64,000 nt of DNA from Pseudochrobactrum saccharolyticum (GTDB taxonomy: Bacteria; Pseudomonadota; Alphaproteobacteria; Rhizobiales; Rhizobiaceae): positions 186,001 to 250,000 of the forward strand of contig NZ_VZPG01000001.1 of the NCBI RefSeq assembly GCF_008801715.1. The letters run 5' to 3'. This document shows, one piece after another, positions 16,190 through 25,463 of this stretch; within the stretch, counting starts at the first letter, position 1, and each line of letters begins with the position of its first letter. The notes beneath the pieces are model-generated. The model was not told the origin of the DNA. It did not search any database and saw only the letters and a program-made list of their open reading frames with translations. A program made the translations under genes and the position numbers.

Positions 16190-17095
16190 GTGTCAGACAC
16201 TGCAATCACAGCCAATTGGGAAGATCTGATTCGCTTCTATGCGGAAGCCGGCGTGGATTCCGCGCTGAGTGATGCACCAATTGATCGTTTTGCAGAGGCT
16301 GCAACACTGGCAGCCGCACAGCCGAAACGCACAGCCCAGCCTGATAACTCTATGCGCAATGCCACACCTGCACAGGCAGGTGGCATGCAGTCTCAGGCAC
16401 GCAGTGATGCACCGCAAGCAAACCGCACGCAGCAAAAGCCGCAGGCCGCAGCATCTGTGCCTGCACAGGCTGCTATTGCACCGGAAGTTTTGCTGGAAGA
16501 TGCCCGCAAGCTTGCCCGCAGCGCCGCCAGCCTTGATGACCTGCAACAGGCAATGGCCGGTTTTGACGGCTGTCGCCTGAAATTCACCGCCAAGAATATC
16601 TGCTTTGCAGACGGTACGGCAGATGCAGAGCTGATGGTGATCGGTGACACGCCGGGGCGTGATGATGATCTGGAAGGTATTCCCTTCTCCGGCCCTGCAG
16701 GGCAGATGCTCAACCGCATCCTTGCCGCTATTAATCTGACGCGCGAACAAGCCTATCTGGCCAATACATTGCCATGGCGTCCGCCGGGTAATCGCCCTGC
16801 GACACCGCTGGAACTGGACTTATGCCGTCCGTTTCTTGACCGGCAGATTGAACTGGTTGCACCTAAAGTTATTGTTGCACTGGGTGACCCTGCTGCCAAA
16901 GCTCTGACGGGCTCCCGAGAGCCGATCTATAAATTGCGCGGCAACTGGCACAGTCTCACAACTGCCGGAGAGCAGAGTGTTGCGATTATGCCGAGCCTGC
17001 ATCCGGATTATTTGCTGCGCACACCTGCTCAAAAACGCTTTGCATGGGAAGACTGGCTGATGGTCAAAATGCGTCTGGCCGAGAATGCCGTCTGA
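16190..17095 (+). CDS. Uracil-DNA glycosylase superfamily protein (family 4-like)
   Basis: This 301-residue protein has a disordered Gln/Ala-rich N-terminal third, then a UDG fold from about residue 110. Motif 1 reads VIGDTPGRDDDLEGIPFSGPAGQ, where family 4 usually has GEAPG-xx-ED. The LANTLPWRPPGNRPPTP-like segment and motif 2 (MPSLHPDYLL, His-Pro) follow. Cysteines in DGCRLKFTAKNIC and DLCRPF could serve a 4Fe-4S cluster. The enzyme would remove uracil from DNA. The start is GTG 16190; the ribosome-binding site is weak. The replacement of Ala and Glu in motif 1 is common in alphaproteobacterial members. Confidence 0.85.
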   Translation: MSDTAITANWEDLIRFYAEAGVDSALSDAPIDRFAEAATLAAAQPKRTAQPDNSMRNATPAQAGGMQSQARSDAPQANRTQQKPQAAASVPAQAAIAPEVLLEDARKLARSAASLDDLQQAMAGFDGCRLKFTAKNICFADGTADAELMVIGDTPGRDDDLEGIPFSGPAGQMLNRILAAINLTREQAYLANTLPWRPPGNRPATPLELDLCRPFLDRQIELVAPKVIVALGDPAAKALTGSREPIYKLRGNWHSLTTAGEQSVAIMPSLHPDYLLRTPAQKRFAWEDWLMVKMRLAENAV

Positions 17096-17098
17096 CCA

Positions 17099-17201
17099 GA
17101 GCATAATTCCTTAAACTTGGATCAGTTTGAGGTAAAATTATGCTCTCATTTTAAAGTGTTAGAGCGACCTTTGTGTGCCAAGTCTGGCACACGGCGCTCT
17201 A
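17099..17201. repeat. Dispersed palindromic repeat, family R1, copy B (inverted)
   Basis: AGAGCATAATTCCTTAAAC ... GTAAAATTATGCTCT is a long hairpin, followed by ATTTTAAAGTGT and a second hairpin bounded by AGAGCG and CGCTCT. It is the reverse orientation of copies A and C. Confidence 0.8.
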
Positions 17202-17308
17202 GAGCATTTCACAGTCAAGCTGGATCAACTTGACGCCCGTGATAATGCGACCAAATAAAGAATCTAGAGCGAGCGCTATAATCCAGTCTGGACGCAAACC
17301 GCTCTAAC
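17201..17308. repeat. R1-related palindromic element adjoining copy B
   Basis: It has the same two-part architecture: TAGAGCATTTCAC, an internal CAAGCTGGATCAACTTG palindrome, then AGAGCGAGCG ... CCGCTCTAAC. Confidence 0.55.
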
Positions 17309-17469
17309 TGCATCACCAGTTTAAATGCGACATAAACATCCGTGAAAAAGAATTTCATTCCCGACTAAAAATGCCAGTATCCCTGCATTGTTTTTTACAA
17401 TAAAGCGTCGCTGAATATTTTCGCATTTACGATAGCCTGCTCTTGCAGGTTCAGTGTCCGGATAAATCC

Positions 17470-18768
17470 ATGCCAGCTCAGTTGTTGCCGATTACAGCGC
17501 TTCTTTTCAGTACGCTTCTGATGCTTATGGCCGGTGGTCTGGCAGGTCTGCTGCTGCCGATCCGCGCCGGTATGGAAGGCTGGTCAACCATTACAATCGG
17601 CTGGATGGGGACATTCTATTCCCTCGCCTTTACAGCAGGCTGTCTGGTGGTGCCGATCTTCGTGCGCAATGTCGGCCATGTTCGCGTCTTTACAGTTTTG
17701 CTGACCATTCTCGGCATGTCGCTTCTGCTGCACTCGCTGATTATTGACCCGATCGCATGGATGGCCTTTCGCGGGCTGGCCGGTTTCTCTCTGGCAGGCG
17801 GCTATATGGTGGTGGAAAGCTGGCTGAATGAGCGTGTCAATAATGACAGCCGCGGCATGATCTTCTCAGTCTATATGATCACCACCATGGTCGGCACCAT
17901 GTCCGGCCAATATATTCTGCCTTTTGGTGATCCTTCCACGCAGACCCTGTTTATCATCTGCACCCTGATTTACAGCTTCGCTCTGATCCCGACCGCCTTG
18001 TCGCGCGCGGAATCGCCGAAGCCGCTGACACAGGTTTCTCTGGATATTAAAGGCCTGTATAAGCGCTCTCCCGCAGCTGTTGTCGGCTCCCTCGTGTCCG
18101 GCATTATTGCCGGTGCGTGGAATATTCTGGCGCCGATTTACGGCCAGATGAATGGTCTCGATAATTTAAGCATCGCGACAATGCTGGTTACAGCGATGAT
18201 CGGCGGTGCTATTTTTCAGTATCCGCTGGGGCGTTTTTCGGATTTTGTCGACCGCCGTTATGTCATGGTGCTGAGCGGTATTATCGGCGTTATTCTGTCT
18301 CTGGTACTGATGCTGTTTTCACCGGCAGACGGCCTGAGCGGCTATATGGTCATTTTCCTGATGGGGGCGGTGCTGTTTCCGATTTACAGCCTCAATGTCG
18401 CTCATGCCAATGACTATGCGGAGGCCAATGAATTCGTTAAAATTTCCGGCGGTTTGCTGATTGTCTACGGCATCGGCAATGTGATCGGCCCGCAGATTGC
18501 CGCGCGGATGATGGAGAGCTTCGGCAAAACCGGTATGCCGGTAACGCTGATTATCTGTTTTGCAGCCTATGGCCTGCATGCTTTGTGGCGTATCAGCCTG
18601 CACGAACGCCCTGCTATCAGCGATCAGAAAACCGAATTCAAATATCAGGCGACCAAAAATATCAATACGCCTGAAAGCTATCAGATGGATCCGCGCAGCG
18701 ATGTGCCGGAGGAAGAAACAGAAGAAACCCCGACAGAAGACAGTTCAACTGAAAACATCAAGGACTAG
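17470..18768 (+). CDS. MFS transporter (YcaD-like, 12 membrane segments)
   Basis: This 432-residue protein has twelve predicted membrane segments in two bundles, with a charged central loop after about residue 190 and a long acidic C-terminal tail. Segment 4-5 features (RGLAGFSLAGGYMVVESWLNER) and GRFSDFVDRRYVM (MFS A-like motif) match the YcaD/YfkF branch of the major facilitator superfamily. The substrate is unknown. The ATG at 17470 is preferred to TTG 17443. The stop codon TAG (18766-18768) lies at the left edge of a dispersed repeat, so the insertion may have set the present C-terminus. Confidence 0.85.
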   Translation: MPAQLLPITALLFSTLLMLMAGGLAGLLLPIRAGMEGWSTITIGWMGTFYSLAFTAGCLVVPIFVRNVGHVRVFTVLLTILGMSLLLHSLIIDPIAWMAFRGLAGFSLAGGYMVVESWLNERVNNDSRGMIFSVYMITTMVGTMSGQYILPFGDPSTQTLFIICTLIYSFALIPTALSRAESPKPLTQVSLDIKGLYKRSPAAVVGSLVSGIIAGAWNILAPIYGQMNGLDNLSIATMLVTAMIGGAIFQYPLGRFSDFVDRRYVMVLSGIIGVILSLVLMLFSPADGLSGYMVIFLMGAVLFPIYSLNVAHANDYAEANEFVKISGGLLIVYGIGNVIGPQIAARMMESFGKTGMPVTLIICFAAYGLHALWRISLHERPAISDQKTEFKYQATKNINTPESYQMDPRSDVPEEETEETPTEDSSTENIKD

Positions 18769-18870
18769 AGCGTCGGGCGCCCCGCTGGGCGCACAAAGGT
18801 CGCTCTAACACTTTAAAAGTAGAGCATAATTTTACCTTAAACTGATCCAAATTTAAGGAATTATGCTCTA
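18767..18870. repeat. Dispersed palindromic repeat, family R1, copy C
   Basis: It starts with AGAGCG, directly at the MFS stop codon, and runs to CGCTCT, then AACACTTTAAAAG. The hairpin AGAGCATAATT ... CCTTAAAC / TTTAAGG ... AATTATGCTCT follows. Confidence 0.8.
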
Positions 18871-18876
18871 AGTTTT

Positions 18877-19833
18877 TCAGTTCCTTCTCAATTTTCTGCC
18901 TGACAATTTATGCTCGCGGAAAATGATGAAAATACCCGCGCCAATCACAATTGTGCTGCCGATCAGCATCGGCAGTGTCGGCACATCGCCAAAAACCACA
19001 TAGCCGATACCAAGACCGAGCAACATGGATGTATATTCAAACGGAGCGATGGTGGACATATCCGCGTGACGGTAACATTCAGTCAAGAAAATCTGCGCAA
19101 TGCCGCCTGCAAAGCCCGCTGCAATCAGCAGCGCCAGCTGCCACCATTGCGGCACGACCCAGCCGAAAGGCATTGTAAATAATGCAATTACCGTTGAGGT
19201 GATCGAGAAATAGATCACAATCGTTGCGGTACGCTCACGCTTCACCAGTTTGCGCACCAGCATCATGGCAACGGCCGATGACAAAGCCCCGATCAGCGCA
19301 AAGACCGCACCGACTGCCTCGCCATGGCTCACACCACCGCCGGAAAACAGGCTGAGACGCGGCCAGACAATAATCAGCACGCCGACAAAGCCGATCAGCA
19401 CCGCGCTCCAGCGATAAATACGCACCTGTTCCTTCAGGAAGATTGCACTCAGCACCACGATCATCAGCGGGGATGCGTAATTGATGGCAATGCTTTCCGG
19501 CAGAGGCAGCAAGGTCAGCGCATAGAACCCGCTGAGCATGGACATAACTCCGACAAGCCCGCGCCAGATATGGCCGAAGATATCCGAGGTCTGCATCGCG
19601 CCCTGCAGCTGATGCGTATAGGCCAGATAAATCACAACCGGAAAAATCGCAAAGAACGAGCGGAAGAATACCAGTTCTCCCGCAGGTATGCCTTCTGCAG
19701 ATTTCAGCAGTGTCGACATCAGCACAAAAATGAAGACAGATGTAACTTTGCAGGCAATACCAAGCAATGGTCTTGGTTCATCTGCAGCGGCGGGTGTATC
19801 TGCCAAAGGCAGATGGCGCTCAGGGGCATTCAC
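18877..19833 (-). CDS. EamA/DMT-family permease
   Basis: This 318-residue protein has ten predicted membrane segments made of two EamA repeats of about 130 residues. Visible features are FRSFFAIFPVVIYLA, ESIAINYASPLMIVVLSAIFLKEQV in repeat 1, and APFEYTSMLLGLGIGYVVFGDVPT in repeat 2. These features match the S-adenosylmethionine-transporter-like and related branches of the drug/metabolite superfamily, but the substrate cannot be inferred. It is convergent with the MFS gene, with repeat copy C between them. Confidence 0.88.
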   Translation of the reverse strand: MNAPERHLPLADTPAAADEPRPLLGIACKVTSVFIFVLMSTLLKSAEGIPAGELVFFRSFFAIFPVVIYLAYTHQLQGAMQTSDIFGHIWRGLVGVMSMLSGFYALTLLPLPESIAINYASPLMIVVLSAIFLKEQVRIYRWSAVLIGFVGVLIIVWPRLSLFSGGGVSHGEAVGAVFALIGALSSAVAMMLVRKLVKRERTATIVIYFSITSTVIALFTMPFGWVVPQWWQLALLIAAGFAGGIAQIFLTECYRHADMSTIAPFEYTSMLLGLGIGYVVFGDVPTLPMLIGSTIVIGAGIFIIFREHKLSGRKLRRN

Positions 19834-20118
19834 AATGAAAATTCCTTAACTGCCGCCAATATAGTGCGGCAGACTCCCTCTTTTATATGCAAACACCATA
19901 GCTGGTTGAGGCCGGTTTTCCAGCACTATTTGCAGGAATTCAGGGAAATACCAAAAACTTTATCAGCCCTGAAAACCATACTGATCGTGCTGGCGAAACG
20001 GGCGCTTCATATTATCATTTGAAACAATCAGAGGAATTTCTCGTCACAGGCGGTTTCACCCGTCCACGAAATGTTTTAGCTTCATATCCATATGTTTTAA
20101 GTCAGTTCAGGAGCAGTT

Positions 20119-22758
20119 ATGCGTACCGATACAGGTCATGTCTTTCGCCTCGAAGATTACCGCCCGTCAGATTACCTGATACGCAAAACCGAGCTGGATT
20201 TTCAGCTTGATCCGGAAAAAACCATTATCACAGCCCGCCTGACGATTGAGCGCCGCGACGGTGTTTCTCTCACCGCGCCGCTGATACTGGACGGCGATGA
20301 GCTGGAACTGGTGAGCCTGCAGATCAATGACAAGCCGGTCAGTGATTATACCGCAACGCCGGAACTGCTCACCATCCGCTCCCTGCCGCAACAGAGCGCG
20401 TTTACGCTGGAGATTGTCACAAGGATCAACCCGACAACCAACCGGCAGCTGATGGGGCTTTATCGTTCCAGCAATGTCTATACGACCCAATGTGAAGCGG
20501 AAGGGTTTCGCCGCATAACCTATTTCCCCGACCGGCCGGATGTTCTCTCGGTTTATACGGTTCGTCTTGAGGCGGACAAACAGGCTGCACCAATTCTGCT
20601 CTCCAACGGCAATCTTGAAGCAAGCGGCGATCTCGCCAATGGCCGCCATTATGCGCTGTGGCATGACCCTCATCCCAAGCCGTCATATCTTTTTGCGTTG
20701 GTTGCCGGTGATCTCGGTTCGATCAGCGATCAGTTCACCACGCTTAACGGCAGGCAAGTCGCGCTGAATATCTATGTCGAGCACGGCAATGAAGACCGCG
20801 CGACCTATGCAATGGATGCACTGAAACGCTCCATGCGCTGGGATGAAGAAGTCTATGGCCGCGAATATGATCTCGATATTTTCAACATTGTTGCCGTCTC
20901 CGATTTCAATATGGGCGCGATGGAGAATAAAGGCCTGAACATCTTTAACGATAAATATGTTCTCGCTGATCCGCAGACGGCCACTGATACGGATTATGCC
21001 GGTATCGAAGCGGTGATTGCTCATGAATATTTCCACAACTGGACGGGCAACCGCATTACCTGCCGTGACTGGTTTCAGCTTTGCCTGAAAGAAGGCCTGA
21101 CCGTTTATCGCGACCACGAATTTTCCAGCGATATGCGTTCGCGCGCTGTGCATCGTATTGACGAGGTGAAAATCCTCAAAGCACAGCAATTTCCGGAAGA
21201 CGGCGGCCCGCTGGCGCATCCGGTTCGGCCGAAAGAATATCGCGAGATCAATAATTTCTACACGGCAACCGTTTATGAAAAAGGCAGCGAGCTGATCCGT
21301 ATGCTGCGCACCATTATCGGTGATGAATCTTTCTATAAAGGTCTTGATCTCTATTTCAGCCGCCATGATGGTGAAGCCGCGACGATTGAGGATTTCATCA
21401 AATGTTTTGAGGATGTGACCGGCCGCTCCCTCACCCATTTTGCGCTGTGGTACGATCAGGCAGGTACACCGCTTGTGACTGTCAGCAGTGACTATGATGC
21501 CGCAAGCCGGAGCCTGCGCCTCACATTGGGGCAAAAGACAGATCCGACACCGGGTCAGAGCCATAAGCAGCCTATGCATATTCCGGTCAAATTCGGGCTG
21601 ATCGGTGCCGATGGCAAAGATATTGCTGTTACTTCCCATGAGGGTGCAGGGCTTGAAGGCGATATCCTGCATCTGCGGGAAGCATCACAAAGCTGGACAT
21701 TCCACAATATTGCGGAAAAGCCGGTTCTCTCGCTGTTGCGTGGTTTCTCCGCGCCGGTGCATCTCAGCCAGCAACTGAGCCGTGAAGAACAGCTGTTTCT
21801 TGCCCGTCATGACAGTGATGCTTTTGGCCGCTGGCAGGTCATTCATCAGCTGATGAGCACTGCCATTATGAGCAATGTTGAAAAACTGCGGCTGCAGGAG
21901 CCGGTCGCATTTGATCCGGCACTAGCAGAATTATTGGCTGAACTGGTGCAGGATGAGACACTGGATCACGCTTTCCGTGCGCTATGCCTCTCTCTGCCGG
22001 AAGAAGCGGATATTGCCCGCGAGCTTGGTAGCAATATTGATCCTGACCTGATCCGCAGCAGCAGAGAAGCACTGCTCTCCGTGATTGCCGCGCAGAATGC
22101 TGCGCTGTTCGCCAAAACCTATGCGAGCCTGCAAGACAACGCAGCTTTCACACCGGATGCGGAAGGTGCAGGAAAACGCGCGCTTAAAGCAGTCTTGCTG
22201 AGCTATCTTGCAGCCTCGGATAACGACCCTGCACGGGTCTATGCCCAGTTCAATGACGCTGACAATATGACAGACAAGATTGCAGCTCTGACCTTGCTGG
22301 TGCATCGCTTTTACGGTCATGACAATGCGACACAGGCCTTGGCACAGTTTGAAAAAGACTATGGCAATGTACCGCTGGCAATGGACAAGTGGTTTGGTGT
22401 GCAGGCGCGCCGCCCTGCTCCTGATGCGCTGGAAACTGTGCAGCAACTGATGCAGCATCCGCTGTTCTCGCTCGACAATCCTAACAGAACACGCGCTTTG
22501 CTTGGTGCTTTTGCAGCAGGCAATCCGACCGGCTTCAACCGGCCGGACGGCAAAACCTATGCGTTTTTCACCAATCTGATTCTGACAATTGACCGCGAAA
22601 ATCCGCAATTGGCATCGCGCCTGCTGACCAGCCTGCGCTCATGGAAAACGCTGGAACCGGCACGCCGCGATCATCTGAAAACAGCACTGGAAACCATCGC
22701 TCAGGCTGAAAACCTCTCAGCTGATGTTCGCGATATTACAGAACGCATGCTGGCCTGA
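20119..22758 (+). CDS. pepN: Aminopeptidase N (M1 family zinc metallopeptidase)
   Basis: This 879-residue protein matches the proteobacterial PepN length. The exopeptidase motif GAMENKGLNIF is at about residue 270. The zinc site HEYFHNWTGNR (HExxH) is followed 18 residues on by the third ligand Glu in KEGLTVYRDHEF. The DUF3458 Ig-like and C-terminal helical domains (ALLGAFAAGNPTGFNRPDG) are complete. It removes N-terminal residues from peptides in the cytoplasm. AGGAGC precedes ATG 20119. A hairpin follows the stop. PepN next to pleC and glnE appears to be a conserved rhizobial neighbourhood. Confidence 0.96.
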   Translation: MRTDTGHVFRLEDYRPSDYLIRKTELDFQLDPEKTIITARLTIERRDGVSLTAPLILDGDELELVSLQINDKPVSDYTATPELLTIRSLPQQSAFTLEIVTRINPTTNRQLMGLYRSSNVYTTQCEAEGFRRITYFPDRPDVLSVYTVRLEADKQAAPILLSNGNLEASGDLANGRHYALWHDPHPKPSYLFALVAGDLGSISDQFTTLNGRQVALNIYVEHGNEDRATYAMDALKRSMRWDEEVYGREYDLDIFNIVAVSDFNMGAMENKGLNIFNDKYVLADPQTATDTDYAGIEAVIAHEYFHNWTGNRITCRDWFQLCLKEGLTVYRDHEFSSDMRSRAVHRIDEVKILKAQQFPEDGGPLAHPVRPKEYREINNFYTATVYEKGSELIRMLRTIIGDESFYKGLDLYFSRHDGEAATIEDFIKCFEDVTGRSLTHFALWYDQAGTPLVTVSSDYDAASRSLRLTLGQKTDPTPGQSHKQPMHIPVKFGLIGADGKDIAVTSHEGAGLEGDILHLREASQSWTFHNIAEKPVLSLLRGFSAPVHLSQQLSREEQLFLARHDSDAFGRWQVIHQLMSTAIMSNVEKLRLQEPVAFDPALAELLAELVQDETLDHAFRALCLSLPEEADIARELGSNIDPDLIRSSREALLSVIAAQNAALFAKTYASLQDNAAFTPDAEGAGKRALKAVLLSYLAASDNDPARVYAQFNDADNMTDKIAALTLLVHRFYGHDNATQALAQFEKDYGNVPLAMDKWFGVQARRPAPDALETVQQLMQHPLFSLDNPNRTRALLGAFAAGNPTGFNRPDGKTYAFFTNLILTIDRENPQLASRLLTSLRSWKTLEPARRDHLKTALETIAQAENLSADVRDITERMLA

Positions 22759-22766
22759 TAAAATAA

Positions 22767-22798
22767 GAGTGCGGAAGCTCATCAGAACTTCCGCACTC
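22767..22798 (+). terminator. Hairpin downstream of pepN
   Basis: An 11-bp perfect stem (GAGTGCGGAAG / CTTCCGCACTC) is followed by GTCTTCTG, a weak T-run. Confidence 0.6.
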
Positions 22799-22873
22799 GT
22801 CTTCTGCATTTCGGGAAACGCTTTAAAAAGAACACAATGTTTTACGATAAAGACTGAACAGCAGTGTATTTCT

Positions 22874-23040
22874 GAATCAAATCAGAATCATGCAGCACTG
22901 ACCTCACGTGTCACCTTCCGAAAACTGATCGAATCACCTTCGAATCGGCGCAGGTTTTTTATTAATTATTAATTAAAAGCACTGGACACAGCGAATCACA
23001 TTTGATTCATTAGGGTTATTCGGATTTCTCACCCCGAATC
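22874..23040. promoter_or_regulatory. Cluster of seven GANTC (CcrM) sites upstream of pleC, six in 11-bp-spaced pairs
   Basis: GANTC starts at 22874, 22885, 22931, 22942, 22993, 23004 and 23036. Three pairs have the form GANTC-N6-GANTC, each exactly 11 bp apart, about one helical turn. GANTC is the target of the cell-cycle DNA methyltransferase CcrM in alphaproteobacteria. About one site per 256 bp is expected by chance, against seven in 167 bp here. Confidence 0.75.
22962..22976. promoter_or_regulatory. CtrA-binding box upstream of pleC
   Basis: TTAA-TTATTAA-TTAA is a perfect TTAA-N7-TTAA match to the CtrA consensus, 101 bp before the pleC start. CtrA binding to a pleC promoter has been reported for Brucella, as I recall. 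Confidence 0.7.
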
Positions 23041-23076
23041 ACTTCAAAAGCAACCACTCAGATGAGGGGCCACAGG

Positions 23077-25461
23077 ATGGCAAATACCGACGCGTACCGC
23101 GCGCCGAATGGTGTCCGTTACACCTCAGAAAGACAAAGCCAGCGCAAGCGTTTCAAGCTTTCCGGCTATGTTTATCTGTTGTCGGGCCCTGCCTACCGCA
23201 AGCTCCTTTCCCTTGAGCCGTTGCTGCGCCGCGTCGTGCCGGTGCTGATTATTGCTTTTCTGATTATTCTCGCCGGTGCGCGCATGTTGTCGCTGCTCAA
23301 TCAGCGTGACGAGATCGAAAGCGATGCCCGCCACCAAATGGCGCTGACTGCCGCGCATGTCGCTTCGAAGCTGCAAAAACAGATTGAATCTGTACCGCCT
23401 GCGGACAGCGACGGTGACTATAGTTCCATCCAGAATTTACTGGTTGAACTGCGTTCGCAGGGCTTGATTAATGCAGATCTTGAACTTGCCATTCTCGATG
23501 AAAACTCAAAGATCGTTGCCGCTCTGAGCGGCCGTCAATTGCTCGGCATTCAGGCCGAGACGCTGTTCACCGAAGCACAGCCGCTCTTGATGTTTGGCAG
23601 CCGCGCCGGTGTATTGCCTGTCAAATATCGCAGTGAAGCTGCTTTTGCAGCCGCTGAAAAAGTTGAACCGCAGAATGTGCAGGCTGCTGCGGCCGGTGCC
23701 TTTTCTGTTCTGACTTTCAACACTGAAAAAGCAATTTTTAAAGACTGGCGACAGGTTCTCTCGCTGAATATTACGCTGTTTGCTGCGACTGCCGGCGTGT
23801 TGCTGGCTATTCTTTACGCTTATTTCTCTCAGGCAGCGCGTGCCCGCGATGCCGATGATTTCTCCCATCAGATTCAAAAGCGGATTGATCTGGCACTGGC
23901 TCGCGGACGCTGCGGTCTCTGGGACTGGGATATGGCGCGCGGACGCATGTACTGGTCGCGCTCAATGTATGAAATGCTCGGCTATGAAGCGGTAGACAGT
24001 GTGCTGTCCTTTGGCGATGTAGCCGCGATTGTTAATCCGGTGGATGGTGATCTCTACGAAATCGCCACGCAGGTTATGTCCGGCGAATTGCGTCAGGTCG
24101 ATAAAGTGCTGCGTATGCGCCATGCCGACGGCTATTGGGTGTGGATGCGCGTACGTGCGGAAATCGCCAATGAAGGTGATGTGCATCTGGTTGGTATTGC
24201 TTTTGACGTCAGCGAACAGCACCGCTTTGCGCAGGCGACAGCAGAAGCCGATCTGCGTATCCGTGAAGCGATTGAAAGCATTTCCGAGGCTTTCGTTCTC
24301 TGGGATGCCGAGAGTCGTCTGGTTATGTCCAACGGCAAGTATAATGAATATGCAGGCCTGCCTGCCACAGCACTGAAAGCCGGTGTAACGCGCGAAGATA
24401 TTCAGCCGCTGCTGCGTCCTGCCGCTTTTGAACGCCGCATGGCCAATGAAAATGACCGCAGTGGTGCGCAGACTTTCGAGCGCCAGCTTGGCGACGGCCG
24501 CTGGCTGCAGGTCAACGAACGCCGCACACAGGACGGTGGTCTGGTATCGGTTGGTACAGACATTACCCAGCTGAAGCTGCATCAGGAACGTCTGGTGGAT
24601 AGTGAGCGCCGTCTGATGGCGACCATTCAGGATCTGAGCCTTGCCCGTAAAGCGGAGAAAGACCGCGTGCGCGAGCTGTCAGAACTGGCCTCCAAATATG
24701 CGACGGAAAAGGAGCGCGCGGAAAGCGCGAACCGTGCCAAGTCCGAATTCCTTGCCAATATGTCCCATGAATTGCGTACGCCGCTCAATGCGATTATCGG
24801 CTTCTCTGAAATGATCTCGGCAGGCACATTCGGCCCGCTTGGCTCCGAACGTTATGCGGAATATATTCACGACATTCATACCAGTGGCAATTATCTGCTC
24901 AATGTTATCAATGACATTCTCGATATGTCGAAGATTGAAGCCGGTCATTTCTCTCTGGATCGCGAAGAGATTGATCTTTATCCGCTGATTGAAGAGACCG
25001 TGCGCGTGATCTCTCTGCAGGCAGAGCAGAAGCATATTGCGGTTGAAACCAGCATTGCCGACACGATCACCGCCAGCGCTGACCGCCGTGCGATCAAGCA
25101 GGTGCTGATTAATCTTCTGTCCAATGCAGTGAAGTTCACCGGTGACGGCGGCCGCATTCTGGTGCGCGCCCGCAAGACCAATGGTGCGCTGATCCTCACC
25201 ATTAAAGATACCGGCTGCGGTATTCCGCGTGATGCGCTGAAGAAGCTCGGCCATCCGTTTGAACAGGTAGAAAACCAATTCACCAAGACCCATACAGGCT
25301 CCGGCCTTGGTCTTGCTATCTCACGCTCATTGGCTGAGTTGCATAATGGTGCCCTGCGCATCTGCTCGACAGAAGGTGTGGGCACCATTGTTTCTGTACG
25401 CATTCCTGACCGCGTTGTGCCTGCCGGTACAAACCAGATCAGCAATGATGTTGCCGCGTGA
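23077..25461 (+). CDS. pleC: PleC-like PAS sensor histidine kinase/phosphatase
   Basis: This 794-residue protein has two membrane segments (about residues 55-75 and 230-255) around a periplasmic domain. Two PAS regions follow (about 270-385 and 390-500). A coiled region leads to the HisKA domain with FLANMSHELRTPLNAIIGFSEM (His near 564), then HATPase boxes NLLSNAVKF, DTGCGIP and GSGLGLAI. The FGPLG...YAEYIHDIHTSGNYLLNVINDILDMSK segment is typical of DivK-interacting kinases (PleC, DivJ, PdhS). PleC acts mainly as DivK phosphatase in the polar control of CtrA. The neighbourhood pepN-pleC-glnE-degP-ccm matches my memory of Sinorhizobium. ATG 23077 has GAGGGG at 7-8 bases. Its promoter carries CtrA and CcrM sites. 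Confidence 0.75.
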   Translation: MANTDAYRAPNGVRYTSERQSQRKRFKLSGYVYLLSGPAYRKLLSLEPLLRRVVPVLIIAFLIILAGARMLSLLNQRDEIESDARHQMALTAAHVASKLQKQIESVPPADSDGDYSSIQNLLVELRSQGLINADLELAILDENSKIVAALSGRQLLGIQAETLFTEAQPLLMFGSRAGVLPVKYRSEAAFAAAEKVEPQNVQAAAAGAFSVLTFNTEKAIFKDWRQVLSLNITLFAATAGVLLAILYAYFSQAARARDADDFSHQIQKRIDLALARGRCGLWDWDMARGRMYWSRSMYEMLGYEAVDSVLSFGDVAAIVNPVDGDLYEIATQVMSGELRQVDKVLRMRHADGYWVWMRVRAEIANEGDVHLVGIAFDVSEQHRFAQATAEADLRIREAIESISEAFVLWDAESRLVMSNGKYNEYAGLPATALKAGVTREDIQPLLRPAAFERRMANENDRSGAQTFERQLGDGRWLQVNERRTQDGGLVSVGTDITQLKLHQERLVDSERRLMATIQDLSLARKAEKDRVRELSELASKYATEKERAESANRAKSEFLANMSHELRTPLNAIIGFSEMISAGTFGPLGSERYAEYIHDIHTSGNYLLNVINDILDMSKIEAGHFSLDREEIDLYPLIEETVRVISLQAEQKHIAVETSIADTITASADRRAIKQVLINLLSNAVKFTGDGGRILVRARKTNGALILTIKDTGCGIPRDALKKLGHPFEQVENQFTKTHTGSGLGLAISRSLAELHNGALRICSTEGVGTIVSVRIPDRVVPAGTNQISNDVAA

Positions 25462-25463
25462 GA

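Larger units (their letters stand above)
17096..17469. other. Gene-free region filled mainly by dispersed repeats
   Basis: It contains R1 copy B (17099-17201) and a second related element (17201-17308). The rest (17309-17469) is the upstream region of the MFS gene, with no clear motif. Confidence 0.6.
22759..23076. other. pepN-pleC intergenic region, 318 bp
   Basis: It contains the pepN hairpin and a dense regulatory array upstream of pleC, both listed separately. Confidence 0.7.

Noticed and set aside
20683-21672. 329-codon antisense frame in pepN
   Set aside because: pepN is a full-length family match, and the antisense product resembles nothing and lacks a ribosome-binding site.
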